Assembly: GCF_900115505.1 (NCBI RefSeq)
Contig: NZ_FOWQ01000001.1
Location: 62,001-126,000, forward strand
DNA: 64,000 bases
DNA from: Geodermatophilus dictyosporus
GTDB taxonomy: Bacteria; Actinomycetota; Actinomycetes; Mycobacteriales; Geodermatophilaceae
Direction of reading: 5' to 3'
This document shows, in pieces, positions 54,316 through 62,583 of the stretch. The notes under the pieces were generated by a model, which saw nothing but the letters and a program-made list of their open reading frames with translations, was not told where the DNA came from and ran no database searches. The translations under genes were made by a program, and so were the position numbers. Positions within the stretch are counted from its first letter, which is position 1; each line of letters starts with the position of its first letter.

Positions 54316-55374
54316 GTGACCCCGCCGCTCGCCGACCCCGCCGTCCGCCGTGTGGCCCTCGTGCGGCTGCGGGTGGGGCTGGGTGACCTGCTGTGCACCG
54401 TGCCGGCGCTGCGGCGGCTGCACGCGGCCCGGCCCGACGTCGAGGTCACGCTGGTGACCTTCGGCCGCATGGCGCCGGTGGTGGCGCGGCTCGGCGTCCC
54501 CGTGGCGCTGCTGTCCTTCCCCGGCGCGCCGGGCGTCCCCGACGGCCCGGTCGACGCCCCGGGCTGGACGCCGTTCACCGCCGCGGCCCGGGCCCGCGGG
54601 TTCGACCTGGCGCTGCAGGCCTACGGCGACCGGCCGGCCGCCAACCGGGTCACCGCCGCACTCGGCGCCCGGCGCACCGGCGGGTTCGCGCCCACCGGCT
54701 GGGACCCGCCGGCCGGCACGGAGGCGCTGCACCTGCGCTACCCGCTGCACCTGCACGAGGCCGACCGGCACGTCGCGCTGCTCGAGCACCTCGGCCTGCC
54801 GCCGGGCGGCGAGGCGGTCATGGGGTTCCCCCTCACCGCCGACGACGAGGCCGAGCACGCCGCCACCCTCGCCGCGCACGGTCTCGAGCGGGGCCGCTAC
54901 GCCGTGCTGCACCCCGGGGCGTCGGCACCCACCCGCCGCTGGCCGGTCGGCCGCTACGCCGCGGTGGGGGACGCGCTGGCCGCCGAGGGGCTCGCCGTCG
55001 TCGTCACGGGGGTGTCCTCCGAGCGGGACGTCTCGGGGCGGGTGGTCGCGGCGATGCGCGCCCCGGCCGTGGACCTCACCGGCGCGACCGGCCTGGGCGG
55101 GCTGGCCGCCCTCCTGCGCGACAGCGCGGTGCTGGTGGGCAACGACACCGGCTCGGCGCACCTGGCCGCCGCCGTCGGCGCCCGCAGCGTCACCGTCTTC
55201 CTGCCCGGCGACCCGGTGCGGTGGGCGCACCCGGGCCCGCGGCACCGGGCGCTGACGCCGACGGTCGCCTGCGCGCCCTGCCCGCACCTGGCCTGCCCCA
55301 TCGAGTTCCGGTGCGCGCTGACCGTCGAGCCGGCCGCGGTGGCCGGCGCCGCCCTCGACCTGGCCGCCTCGTGA
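54316..55374 (+). CDS. GT9-family (heptosyltransferase-like) glycosyltransferase
   Basis: 352 residues. VALVRLRVGLGDLLCTVPALRRLHAARPD at the start, the donor-domain motif YAVLHPGASAPTRRWP and LVGNDTGSAHLAAAVGA are GT9 markers. A Cys cluster near the end (ACAPCPHLACPIEFRC) is present in related proteins. Acts on a surface glycan in the cytoplasm. First of three overlapping genes. Confidence 0.88.
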   Translation: MTPPLADPAVRRVALVRLRVGLGDLLCTVPALRRLHAARPDVEVTLVTFGRMAPVVARLGVPVALLSFPGAPGVPDGPVDAPGWTPFTAAARARGFDLALQAYGDRPAANRVTAALGARRTGGFAPTGWDPPAGTEALHLRYPLHLHEADRHVALLEHLGLPPGGEAVMGFPLTADDEAEHAATLAAHGLERGRYAVLHPGASAPTRRWPVGRYAAVGDALAAEGLAVVVTGVSSERDVSGRVVAAMRAPAVDLTGATGLGGLAALLRDSAVLVGNDTGSAHLAAAVGARSVTVFLPGDPVRWAHPGPRHRALTPTVACAPCPHLACPIEFRCALTVEPAAVAGAALDLAAS

Positions 55375-56423
55375 GGGTCTCCTTCGTCGCCGACTCCGAC
55401 GCGTGGGGCGGGGCGGAGGTGTGGCTGACCCACCACCTGCGCCGCGCGGCCGCCTCCAGCGCGACGGCGTCCGTGGTGTGCGCCGAGCCCGTGGCGCCCG
55501 GGTTCGCGCACCTCGACGTCGACCGCGCCGTCGTCCCGCTGACCCGGCACACCGCCACGGCACCGGCGACCCGCGAGGCGCTGACCGCGCAGCGCCCCGA
55601 CGTCGTGGTGGTCAACCTCGTCGACCCCGCCTCCAACGCCGCCGCCGTCGACGCCGCGCTGGAGGTCGCGCCCACCGCGGGCGTGCTGCACCTGGTGGGC
55701 GACACCCGCACCGGCGGGCAGCGGTCCGTGCTGGCCGCGCGGTACCGGCGGCTGGCGGCGCTGGTCGGCACGTCGACGGCGGCCCGCGCCCAGGTGGTGA
55801 CCGACCTCGGCGTCGACCCGGCGCGGGCGCACGTCGTCCCCAACGGGGTCGACGTCCCGCCCGACCCCGCCGGCCCGGCCGGCCGCGCGGTGCCGCGGGT
55901 CGGGGCGTTCGGCCGGCTGACCGCGCAGAAGGGCTTCGACGTCCTGCTGGCGGCGCTGCGCCGGCTCGACGTGCCGTTCGACGCCGTCCTCGGTGGGGCC
56001 GGCCGCGACGGCGAGGCCCTGCGCGCCGCCGCGGCGGGCCTGCCGGTCACCTTCCCCGGCTGGGTCGGCGACGTGCGCGGCTTCCTCGCCGGGCTGGACC
56101 TGTTCGTGGTCTCGTCGCGGGTCGAGGCGCTGCCGCTGGTGCTGCTGGAGGCGATGGCCGAGGGCCTGCCCTGCGTGAGCACCGACGTCGGCGACGTGCG
56201 GGCGGCGGTGGGGGAGGACGCCGTCGTCGTCCCGGTCGAGGACGCCGCCGCGCTGGCCGCGGCGCTGCGCGGGCTGCTCCTCGACCCCGCCGCCCGCACC
56301 GCCCTCGGCGCCCGCGCGCGGGCGCGGGCCGAGCGCGACCTCGGCGCCGACCGGATGGCGGCGCGGACCTATCGCGTGCTCTCCGGCGTGGCGGGCGGGG
56401 GACCGGGTACCGGCGCCCCATGA
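55371..56423 (+). CDS. GT4 glycosyltransferase
   Basis: 350 residues. SFVADSDAWGGAEVWLTHHL at the start, VPNGVDVPPDP, FGRLTAQKGFDVLLAALRRL, and SSRVEALPLVLLEAMAEGLPCVSTDVG at the EX7E region. GTGA overlap with the GT9 gene. Acceptor and donor sugars unknown. Confidence 0.88.
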   Translation: MRVSFVADSDAWGGAEVWLTHHLRRAAASSATASVVCAEPVAPGFAHLDVDRAVVPLTRHTATAPATREALTAQRPDVVVVNLVDPASNAAAVDAALEVAPTAGVLHLVGDTRTGGQRSVLAARYRRLAALVGTSTAARAQVVTDLGVDPARAHVVPNGVDVPPDPAGPAGRAVPRVGAFGRLTAQKGFDVLLAALRRLDVPFDAVLGGAGRDGEALRAAAAGLPVTFPGWVGDVRGFLAGLDLFVVSSRVEALPLVLLEAMAEGLPCVSTDVGDVRAAVGEDAVVVPVEDAAALAAALRGLLLDPAARTALGARARARAERDLGADRMAARTYRVLSGVAGGGPGTGAP

Positions 56424-56596
56424 GCAAGAACAACGACGCCGACGCACAGCGCGCCGCCGCCCGCGAGGCCAAGAAGCAGGGGATGTCGCCGAGCGAGGCC
56501 GGGGTGACCACCGGGGCCGCCAAGCAGACGAACCACGTCCGCTCGGGCGACGACCGGCACGAGCACTCCAGCGCGCAGGGCAAGAGCAAGAGCTGA
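56420..56596 (+). CDS. Small charged hypothetical protein
   Basis: 58 residues, Ala/Lys/Ser/His-rich, starting MSKNNDADAQRAAAREAKKQG with no membrane segment; probably disordered. The ATG overlaps the GT4 stop (ATGA), so it is co-translated. No family recognised; a strong hairpin follows. Confidence 0.65.
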   Translation: MSKNNDADAQRAAAREAKKQGMSPSEAGVTTGAAKQTNHVRSGDDRHEHSSAQGKSKS

Positions 56597-56600
56597 GGTG

Positions 56601-56640
56601 CGGGGACGGCGGCGGCCTCCGTCGCGCGCCGCCGTCCCCG
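56601..56640. terminator. Bidirectional terminator hairpin
   Basis: Perfect 14-base arms (56601-56614 and 56627-56640), loop of 12. Sits between the convergent glycan operon and the rhodanese gene. Confidence 0.72.
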
Positions 56641-56647
56641 GACCGGT

Positions 56648-57064
56648 CTAGGTGGTGCCGCCGGTGACGGGCAGCCCGTCGGCCACCCAGGCGCGGTGCC
56701 CGCCGATGACGTCGCTGGCCCTCGCCAGGCCCAGCGAGCGCAGCGCGTCGGCGGCCAGGCTGGAGGTGTAGCCCTCCTGGCACAGCACGACGACGTCGAC
56801 GTCGTAGCCGGTGGCCTGCGGCAGGCGGGCGTCGCTCTCCGGGTCGAACCGCCACTCGAGGTGGTTGCGCTCGACGACGACCGCGCCGGGCACCTCGCCG
56901 TCGGCCTCCCGCTGCCACTGCGGCCGGATGTCGACGAGCACCGCACCCTCGGCCACCCGCCGCGCGGCCTCCGCCGGGGTCACCCGCGTGATCCGCCCGC
57001 GGGCCTCCGCCAGCAGCTGGTCGACGCTCTTGGCGCCCGGCGGGCGCGGTCCCGGTCCGCTCAC
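56648..57064 (-). CDS. Rhodanese-like domain protein
   Basis: 138 residues. ITRVTPAEAARRVAEGAVLVDIRPQWQREADGEVPGA matches the rhodanese entry strand, and VVLCQEGYTSSLAADALRSLG the active-site loop with the catalytic Cys. Transfers sulfane sulfur. GTGA overlap with cysteine dioxygenase upstream, linking it to cysteine sulfur handling. Confidence 0.88.
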   Translation of the reverse strand: MSGPGPRPPGAKSVDQLLAEARGRITRVTPAEAARRVAEGAVLVDIRPQWQREADGEVPGAVVVERNHLEWRFDPESDARLPQATGYDVDVVVLCQEGYTSSLAADALRSLGLARASDVIGGHRAWVADGLPVTGGTT

Positions 57065-57618
57065 CAGTCGAAACCGGCCTGCTCGGTGCCGGTGGACAGC
57101 AGGGTGCCCGCCTCGAGGCGGTAGGCGGTCATCTGCGTCAGCCGGGGGCGGTAGACGTGCACGCTCACGGCGGGCAGCGTCCCGCGGTTGGTCACCCGGT
57201 GCACGTGGTGCGGGCCGAACGGGCGCACCCGCCCGGCCCACAGCTCCGTGGCCGCCTCGCGGACGGCGCCCGGGCGGCCGCCGACGACGTCCTCGGTGAC
57301 CACCCCGCCGACGACGGCGAAGGCGCCGGCCGAGCCCCCGTGGTCGTGCAGCGGCGTGCCCTGGCCGGGCAGCCAGGTGAGCAGCCACACCTGGGCGGCG
57401 GCGAGGTCGGCGTGCAGGGACGGGTCGAGCAGGTCGGCGGCGTCGCCAGCGGGCAGCAGGCCGGTCCAGCGGCTGGACTCGCGGTACTCGACGCGGGGCA
57501 GCAGCGCGTCGGAGACGGCGAGCAGGGCGGCGGCCAGGGCGGTGACCGAGGTGGCGCGGGCGGTGTCGCGGGCGGTGGCGCGGGAGGTGTCGCGGGCAGG
57601 GGACAGCAGCGAGGTCAC
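57061..57618 (-). CDS. Cysteine dioxygenase
   Basis: 185-residue cupin. Metal ligands PLHDHGGSAGAF (His91, His93) and GPHHVHRVTN (His138 or His140). An N-terminal Thr/Arg/Ala repeat (RDTSRATARDTARATS) precedes the fold. Oxidises cysteine to cysteine sulfinate. AGGAGAAC lies before GTG 57618. Behind the leader peptide at 57675-57755 and coupled to the rhodanese gene, so cysteine level probably controls both. Confidence 0.87.
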   Translation of the reverse strand: MTSLLSPARDTSRATARDTARATSVTALAAALLAVSDALLPRVEYRESSRWTGLLPAGDAADLLDPSLHADLAAAQVWLLTWLPGQGTPLHDHGGSAGAFAVVGGVVTEDVVGGRPGAVREAATELWAGRVRPFGPHHVHRVTNRGTLPAVSVHVYRPRLTQMTAYRLEAGTLLSTGTEQAGFDW

Positions 57619-57674
57619 GGGGGTTCTCCTGAGCAGGGCGCGCCGCGGTGGGCGCGAGGGGTGGAGGGCGGCGC

Positions 57675-57755
57675 TCAGGCGGCCGGACACAGCGCGCTGG
57701 CCACCCGCAGCAGGTCCACGGCGGACCGGCGGGTGAGCGTCAGGGCGGGTGCCAC
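57675..57755 (-). CDS. Actinobacterial cysteine-type leader peptide
   Basis: A 26-residue ORF reading LTLTRRSAVDLLRVASALCPAA at its end. This matches the actinobacterial 'putative leader peptide' pattern (RR-x-VDLLRV-x-S-x-LC near the C-terminus) found upstream of sulfur and cysteine genes. It ends 56 bases before the cysteine dioxygenase start. Ribosome stalling at the Cys codon, or on the whole segment, would regulate downstream translation or transcription (inference). Confidence 0.75.
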   Translation of the reverse strand: MAPALTLTRRSAVDLLRVASALCPAA

Positions 57756-57762
57756 GCACCCA

Positions 57763-57791
57763 TGTGACTCCGGGGCGGCATAGTGTGTCAA
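57763..57791 (-). promoter_or_regulatory. Promoter of the leader peptide, probably leaderless
   Basis: A perfect TTGACA -35 at 57786-57791 (minus strand) is followed after 17 bases by a weak -10 (GTCACA, 57763-57768). That places the start of transcription close to the GTG at 57755, so the peptide may be translated from a leaderless mRNA. Confidence 0.5.
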
Positions 57792-57863
57792 GTCGACCGG
57801 ATTGGTGCGGTTTCCTCGGCGAGGGGGAGTGCGGTGCGTCGCGGCTGCCCGTTCCCGGACCGG

Positions 57864-58775
57864 TCAGGCGGGGAGGACGACGGTGCGCAGCTCGTGGGCG
57901 CCGTCGGCGCGGGTGGCCTCGTAGAACCACCGCGCCCTCCCGCCCGGCAGCGCCACGACGTCGGCGTAGCGCAGCCCGTGCGGGGCGTGCGGGCTCTGCA
58001 GGTACGGGCCGCCGGCCGCGGCGCGGAAGCCGCCCTCGCCGTCGTGCTCCGCCAGCCCGGTGCGCTCCTCCCAGTTCTCCGCCGCGGTGGCCCGGCCGTC
58101 GTAGAGCGCCCAGGTGCGCGAGCCGTCGAGGACGACCGCGCTGAACCGCACCCCGCGGGCGTCCCAGCTGCCGGGCGTGCCGGCCAGCGCGGTGCCGCGC
58201 CAGGTCCAGTCGACGCCGTCGGGGCTGGTGGCGTGCTCGGTGGTCATCCGGTCGGTGGCGTCGGGGTCGTCGAGCGGGTGCACCGACGCCCACAGGTGCC
58301 ACCGGTCGCCGTCCCAGCGGACCACCGGGTCCTTGGGTGCCTCGGTGGCGCTGCCGGGCAGCACGGTGCGCGCCTCCGCGGTGGCCAGCCCCTCGACGGT
58401 GGCGGCCTCCAGCAGGTCGACCCGCCAGTGCCTCGTGCCCGGCGTCGCGCAGCTGACGTAGAGCCGCCAGCGGCCCTCGGGCGTGTGCACCAGGGCGGGG
58501 CGCTCGAGCGACTCGGCGCCGAAGCGCTCCTTGCCGACGGCGACGACCGGCTCGAAGTGCAGGCCGTCGTCCGAGCGGGCCACCACGTTGCCGAAGCCGC
58601 GGCCCTCGCCGACCGGGCGGCGCAGCCGGTAGGCCAGCCACCACGTGCCGTCGACCAGCTGTGCCGAGGGGCCGCCGGCCCACGAGCCCGGGCGCGGATC
58701 CTCTGGCTCGACGACGACCTCGGCGTCGGCCCAGAACCGGTCGGGCGACGGCGGGCGGGGCGCTGGCGAGGTCAC
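57864..58775 (-). CDS. GH43/GH68-like five-bladed propeller protein
   Basis: 303 residues. Repeating strands with GPSAQLVDGTWWLAYRLRRP, GKERFGAESLERPALVHTPEGRWRLYVS, EAPKDPVVRWDGDRWHLWASVHPLDD and TWRGTALAGTPGSWDARGVRFSAV match furanosidase-like propellers. No signal peptide. Acid residues for catalysis (Glu in GAESLERP, Asp in SWDARG) are plausible but unproved. Start GTG 58775. Diverges from the sulfotransferase gene. Confidence 0.7.
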   Translation of the reverse strand: MTSPAPRPPSPDRFWADAEVVVEPEDPRPGSWAGGPSAQLVDGTWWLAYRLRRPVGEGRGFGNVVARSDDGLHFEPVVAVGKERFGAESLERPALVHTPEGRWRLYVSCATPGTRHWRVDLLEAATVEGLATAEARTVLPGSATEAPKDPVVRWDGDRWHLWASVHPLDDPDATDRMTTEHATSPDGVDWTWRGTALAGTPGSWDARGVRFSAVVLDGSRTWALYDGRATAAENWEERTGLAEHDGEGGFRAAAGGPYLQSPHAPHGLRYADVVALPGGRARWFYEATRADGAHELRTVVLPA

Positions 58776-58851
58776 GCGGGGGCTCCGATCTGGTGCTCGG
58801 GCGGGGAGCCCCGTGTGTACACCCCGGACCACCCGGGACGAGGAGGGACCG

Positions 58852-59829
58852 ATGAGCGACGACGCCGACCGGCTGCCGCAGTTCGTCATCGCCGGCGCAC
58901 CGAAGGCCGGGACGACGGCGCTGCACGCGGCCCTGGCCACCCACCCGGGCCTGTACCTCTCGCCGGTCAAGGAGCCGAAGTACTACCTGACCGGCGGCCG
59001 CCCGCCGCCGCGCAGCCGCCAGCGCGGGCCGGGCGACGCGCACAGCGCGCGGGAGTGGGTGTGGCGCCGCGCGGACTACCTGCGGCTGTTCGACGGCGCC
59101 CCGCCCGGGACGGTGCGCGGGGAGAGCACGCCGTTCTACCTGCACGACCGGGCGGCGCAGCGGCGGCTGGTCGCCGACGTCCCCGGCGTGCGCGTCATCG
59201 CGGTCGTGCGGGACCCGGTGGACCGGGCGTGGTCGAACTGGGTGCACCTGCGCGCCGACGGGCTCGAGCCCGAGGCCGACTTCGCGCGGGCCGTGGAGCG
59301 GGAGGAGTCGCGGGTCGCCGCCGGCTGGGCGCCGTTCTGGCACTACCGCGGGCTGGGCCGCTACGGCGAGCAGTTGCGCGACCTGTACGCGCTGCTGCCG
59401 CGGTCGCAGGTGCTCCTGCTGCGCTACCGGCAGCTGGTGGACACCCCGCGGGAGACACTCGACCGGGTGAGCGACTTCCTGGGCGTCGAGCCGGGGGTGG
59501 CGCACACCGTCGCGCCGGAGAACGTGAAGCCGTTCGTCGCCGACACGCCCCGCTACCGGGCGCTGGCCCGGGTCACCCGCGCCGGCGCGGCCCTCGGCGC
59601 CTACGCCCCGCCGCGGGTGTGGCGGCAGGTGTCGCGGCCGCTGCTGGCGGCGCTGCACGCCGGTCGCGTGCCGCGGCCGCCGGTGCCGGTCGACGTGCGC
59701 CGCGCCGTCCTGGCTCCGCTGCTGCCCGACGTCGCCCTGCTCGAGGAGCTCACGGGGGAGTCCTTCGACGACTGGCGCCGCGACACCGGCCGCGGCGACT
59801 TCCGCTCCCGCCGCCCGACGTCTGCGTGA
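58852..59829 (+). CDS. Sulfotransferase domain protein
   Basis: 325 residues. The PAPS 5'-phosphosulfate loop GAPKAGTTALHAAL at 15-28 and the 3'-phosphate motif IAVVRDPVDRAWSNW are clear. LLLRYRQLVDTPRETLDRVSDFLGVE is the usual later segment. Adds sulfate from PAPS to an acceptor, perhaps a surface glycan given the nearby clusters (inference). GAGGAGGG precedes the ATG. Confidence 0.88.
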   Translation: MSDDADRLPQFVIAGAPKAGTTALHAALATHPGLYLSPVKEPKYYLTGGRPPPRSRQRGPGDAHSAREWVWRRADYLRLFDGAPPGTVRGESTPFYLHDRAAQRRLVADVPGVRVIAVVRDPVDRAWSNWVHLRADGLEPEADFARAVEREESRVAAGWAPFWHYRGLGRYGEQLRDLYALLPRSQVLLLRYRQLVDTPRETLDRVSDFLGVEPGVAHTVAPENVKPFVADTPRYRALARVTRAGAALGAYAPPRVWRQVSRPLLAALHAGRVPRPPVPVDVRRAVLAPLLPDVALLEELTGESFDDWRRDTGRGDFRSRRPTSA

Positions 59830-59936
59830 CGCGGCCGGCCTGCGGGTAGCCGCCGTCAAGCCATCTGCCGGATTCGTGGACACCGGCTCTGACCTGCGGA
59901 TACAGGTCGCCCGACGACGCCGTGTGCGATAGTGTC

Positions 59937-59950
59937 CGTACATGTGTTCG
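59937..59950. promoter_or_regulatory. LexA/SOS-type box over the HNH gene start
   Basis: CGTACATGTGTTCG matches the actinobacterial SOS core CGAAC-N4-GTTCG with one mismatch. It covers the ATG at 59942. A -10-like TAGTGT at 59930-59935 puts the start of transcription at about the ATG, so LexA binding would block an apparently leaderless gene. Confidence 0.65.
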
Positions 59951-61138
59951 AGCAGTGCGGTGTCCTCACCGGCTGGGCTGTCCGACGGCGAACTGCTCGA
60001 CGAGATCGCCGTCGCTGTCGCCGCCCGCAACCGGGAGGACGCCCGCCTGACCCGGCTGGTGCGGGCGGCAGAGCACCGGCAGGCCGCCGAGCACGACGGG
60101 CTGAAGTCGATGCGCCCCTGGTTGCGCGGGCACTGCCGGCTCTCCGCCGCGGCGGCCGCGCGGGTGGTGGGGAACGGGCGGGTGCTCGACCACCTGCCCG
60201 CGCTGGCCGAGGCGCACGACGCCGGCTGGGTCTCAGCCGAGCAGGTTGCCGTAGCGGCGACCGCGCTCATCCCCGAGCGGCTGGTGGCCGCGGCCGAGCG
60301 CGGCGTGGACCTCATCGAGGTCGATGCGGTGCTGACCGGGCTGGCCCTCGAGCAGCCGTATGCCGACTTCGTCGCCGCGGTGCGGCACTACCTCACCCGG
60401 CTCGATCCCGACGGTCCCGAGCTCGACCCCACCGAGGGCCGCCGGCTGATGCTGGCCAGGCACGCCGACGGGTCGCTGTCGCTGCGCGGGGAGCTCGACG
60501 CCGTCGGTGGGGAGAAGCTGCAGGCGGCGCTGGAGTCCTTCGTGCAGGCGAACCGGCCCGCCGGGGACGACCGCACACGGGCCCAGCGCCTCGGCGACGC
60601 GCTGGTGCAGCTGTGCGACACCGCCCTCGCCGCCGGGTCGCTGCCGGTGCTGCGCACCGTCAAGCCGCACGTCGCCGTCGTGATCGACCTCGAGGACCTG
60701 GCCGACCCCGCCACCGGCCGCGAGGCCGGGCGGATGGGCTTCGGCGCGGTCATCTCCGCGGCCCGCGCCCGCTGGATCGCCTGCGACGGCACCATCAGCC
60801 GCGTGGTGTTCGGCCCCGACGGGGCACCGCTGGACCTCGGGCGCGAGCAGCGCCTGGCCGACCGCCACCTGCGCCGGGCCGTCGAGCTGCGCGACGGGGG
60901 CTGCGTGTTCACCGGCTGCGCCGCCCCCACCTGGTGGGCGGAGGTCCACCACCTCGTGCACTGGCTCGACGGCGGCGAGACCAACCTGGCGAACTCGGCG
61001 CTGCTGTGCGAGCGGCACCACACCAAGGTCCACCACGGCTTCCGCGTCGAACGACAACCCGACGGCCGCTGGCGCACCTGGCGACCCGACGGCACCGAGA
61101 TCGGCGTCCCCGAACCCCTGCTCCCTCGCGCCGCCTGA
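59942..61138 (+). CDS. DUF222/HNH endonuclease (13E12 repeat family)
   Basis: 398 residues. DUF222 region about 20-290 (LSDGELLDEIAVAVAARN, MRPWLRGHCRLSAAAAARVVG, ARARWIACDGTISRVVFGPDG), then the HNH domain CVFTGCAAPTWWAEVHHLVHWLDGGETNLANSALLCERHHTKVHH in parts, with its Cys and His metal set. These genes are multicopy in many actinomycetes and often SOS-regulated. Full-length. No SD is needed if leaderless. Confidence 0.88.
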   Translation: MCSSSAVSSPAGLSDGELLDEIAVAVAARNREDARLTRLVRAAEHRQAAEHDGLKSMRPWLRGHCRLSAAAAARVVGNGRVLDHLPALAEAHDAGWVSAEQVAVAATALIPERLVAAAERGVDLIEVDAVLTGLALEQPYADFVAAVRHYLTRLDPDGPELDPTEGRRLMLARHADGSLSLRGELDAVGGEKLQAALESFVQANRPAGDDRTRAQRLGDALVQLCDTALAAGSLPVLRTVKPHVAVVIDLEDLADPATGREAGRMGFGAVISAARARWIACDGTISRVVFGPDGAPLDLGREQRLADRHLRRAVELRDGGCVFTGCAAPTWWAEVHHLVHWLDGGETNLANSALLCERHHTKVHHGFRVERQPDGRWRTWRPDGTEIGVPEPLLPRAA

Positions 61139-61178
61139 CCGATCCCGGGCCCGGGACCGCGGGGCGAGAGCCCTGCCC

Positions 61179-62018
61179 TCAGGGCGCAGTCGCGTCCAGC
61201 ACGCCGAGCACCCGCTCGTGGTCGGCCGTCGCAGCGCGGAGGTAGGCGGTGCGGTCTGCGCGCTCCTGGCCGAGGGCGAGGCGGTCCGACGCGACCAGCC
61301 GGAACAGGGCCGCCCGGGCCAGCAGGGACGTCCGGTCCTCGTCGCCCGGGAGCTCCTCCACCAGTCGAGCCGGCGCCCCGTGCCAGAGCAGCGCGTCGAC
61401 CACCACGACGGCCAGGCAGAACCGCGCCGGACGCCAGTACGGCGTCACGTCGATGACCGCCGGCGCCAGCCCGGGGGCGAAGAGGACGTTGCCCGTCAGG
61501 TCTCCGTCGACGACCTGGTTCGGGGCGTCGTCGGGCCGGACGTGGCCCAGCAGGCGGTCGGCGAGCGCCCGCAGCGGTGCGTGGTGCACCTCGGCGGGCT
61601 CCTCGCCCCAGGCGACCCGGTCGCCGATCGACCAGGCGTGGGTGCGGGCGTCGAGGAAGCCGGGTCGCGGCAGGTGCCGCAGGGCCGCGCCGAGCCGCTC
61701 GCCCATCCGCAGCACCTCGGGCCACCGCCGCGCCGACGTGTCGTGCACCCCGCTCAGGTGCCCCCAGGCCGACCAGCCGCCGACCAGCCACGTCCCCGCC
61801 GCCGAGCGGACGGGGCGCTCGACCCGGAAGCCGTCCTCGTGCAGGCCCGACAGGACGTCGGCCAGCCACGCCGCCTCGACCGCGTCCTCCACCGGCTTCA
61901 GCACCACGTCGCCCACTGCCCACGCGCGGCCCTCGCCACCGCTGAGGGGCCGCGCGACCGCCCCGGCCGCTCCGAAGGCCGCCAGGACCGGGCCGGGTGG
62001 AGGGGACTTCGGGTGCAC
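61179..62018 (-). CDS. TIGR02569-family kinase-like protein
   Basis: 279 residues. PPPGPVLAAFGA at the start, then RPLSGGEGRAWAVGDVVLKPV, GDLTGNVLF with a catalytic-loop-like Asp, and AVIDVTPYWRPARFCLAVVVVDAL. This fold is like aminoglycoside phosphotransferases; function unknown in actinobacteria. GTG 62018 fits the family start; ATG 62081 would overlap the palindrome upstream of chrB. A 6-base hairpin covers the stop. Confidence 0.78.
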   Translation of the reverse strand: MHPKSPPPGPVLAAFGAAGAVARPLSGGEGRAWAVGDVVLKPVEDAVEAAWLADVLSGLHEDGFRVERPVRSAAGTWLVGGWSAWGHLSGVHDTSARRWPEVLRMGERLGAALRHLPRPGFLDARTHAWSIGDRVAWGEEPAEVHHAPLRALADRLLGHVRPDDAPNQVVDGDLTGNVLFAPGLAPAVIDVTPYWRPARFCLAVVVVDALLWHGAPARLVEELPGDEDRTSLLARAALFRLVASDRLALGQERADRTAYLRAATADHERVLGVLDATAP

Positions 62019-62064
62019 GCGCGCCCCGGTACCCGCGACCGCCCCCGCGCACTGGACGACACCC

Positions 62065-62080
62065 TGCAACCGTGGTTGCA
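62065..62080. promoter_or_regulatory. Candidate ChrB operator
   Basis: TGCAACC-GT-GGTTGCA, perfect 7-base arms, 9 bases before the chrB GTG and in the gap shared with the divergent gene. ChrB proteins act as chromate-responsive regulators, so this is a likely binding site. Confidence 0.5.
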
Positions 62081-62088
62081 TCTGCGCC

Positions 62089-62583
62089 GTGACGGCGACG
62101 GGGGAGTGGGTGCTGCTGTCCTACCGGCTCCCGCGGGAGCCCTCGGGCCCGCGGACGACGCTGTGGCGGCGGCTGCGCCGGCTCGGCGTCGCCCAGCTCG
62201 CCGACGGCGTCGTGGCGCTCCCCGCCGACGCCCGCACCCGCGAGTCGCTGGAGTGGCTGGCCGACGACGTCCTCGCCGCCGGGGGCACCGCCGGCATCTG
62301 GACCGCCCGCCCGGCCACCGCCGCCCAGGAGCGCGAGCTCGCCGCCGGGATGGCCGCGGCCCGCGCGGAGGAGTACCAGGAGCTGGCCGGGCAGGCGGCC
62401 GCCGCACTCCGGGCGCCCGAGCCCGAGCGGACCCGGACGCTGCGCCGGTTGCGCGGCGAGTGGCGGGCCATCGGCCGCCGTGACTTCTTCCCGCCGGCCG
62501 AGAAGGACGCCGCGGCCGCCGCGCTCCGCACCCTGGCCGAGGCCGTCGCCCCGACCGGCGACCAGGTGGGGAGCGCCCGGTGA
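62089..62583 (+). CDS. ChrB N-terminal domain protein
   Basis: 164 residues. Starts WVLLSYRLPREPSGPRTTLWRRLRRLGVAQLADGVVALP, the ChrB_N pattern seen in PaaX-like/ChrB regulators, and ends in a helical region (EEYQELAGQAAAAL, then RRLRGEWRAIGRRDFF). In other bacteria this part is fused to the C-terminal domain encoded by the next gene. GTGA overlap with that gene. Confidence 0.85.
   Translation: MTATGEWVLLSYRLPREPSGPRTTLWRRLRRLGVAQLADGVVALPADARTRESLEWLADDVLAAGGTAGIWTARPATAAQERELAAGMAAARAEEYQELAGQAAAALRAPEPERTRTLRRLRGEWRAIGRRDFFPPAEKDAAAAALRTLAEAVAPTGDQVGSAR

Noticed and set aside
57061-60315. Minus-strand open frame of over 1000 codons
   Set aside because: Only the last 185 codons (cysteine dioxygenase) are real; the rest overlaps the propeller, sulfotransferase and HNH genes in the wrong frames.
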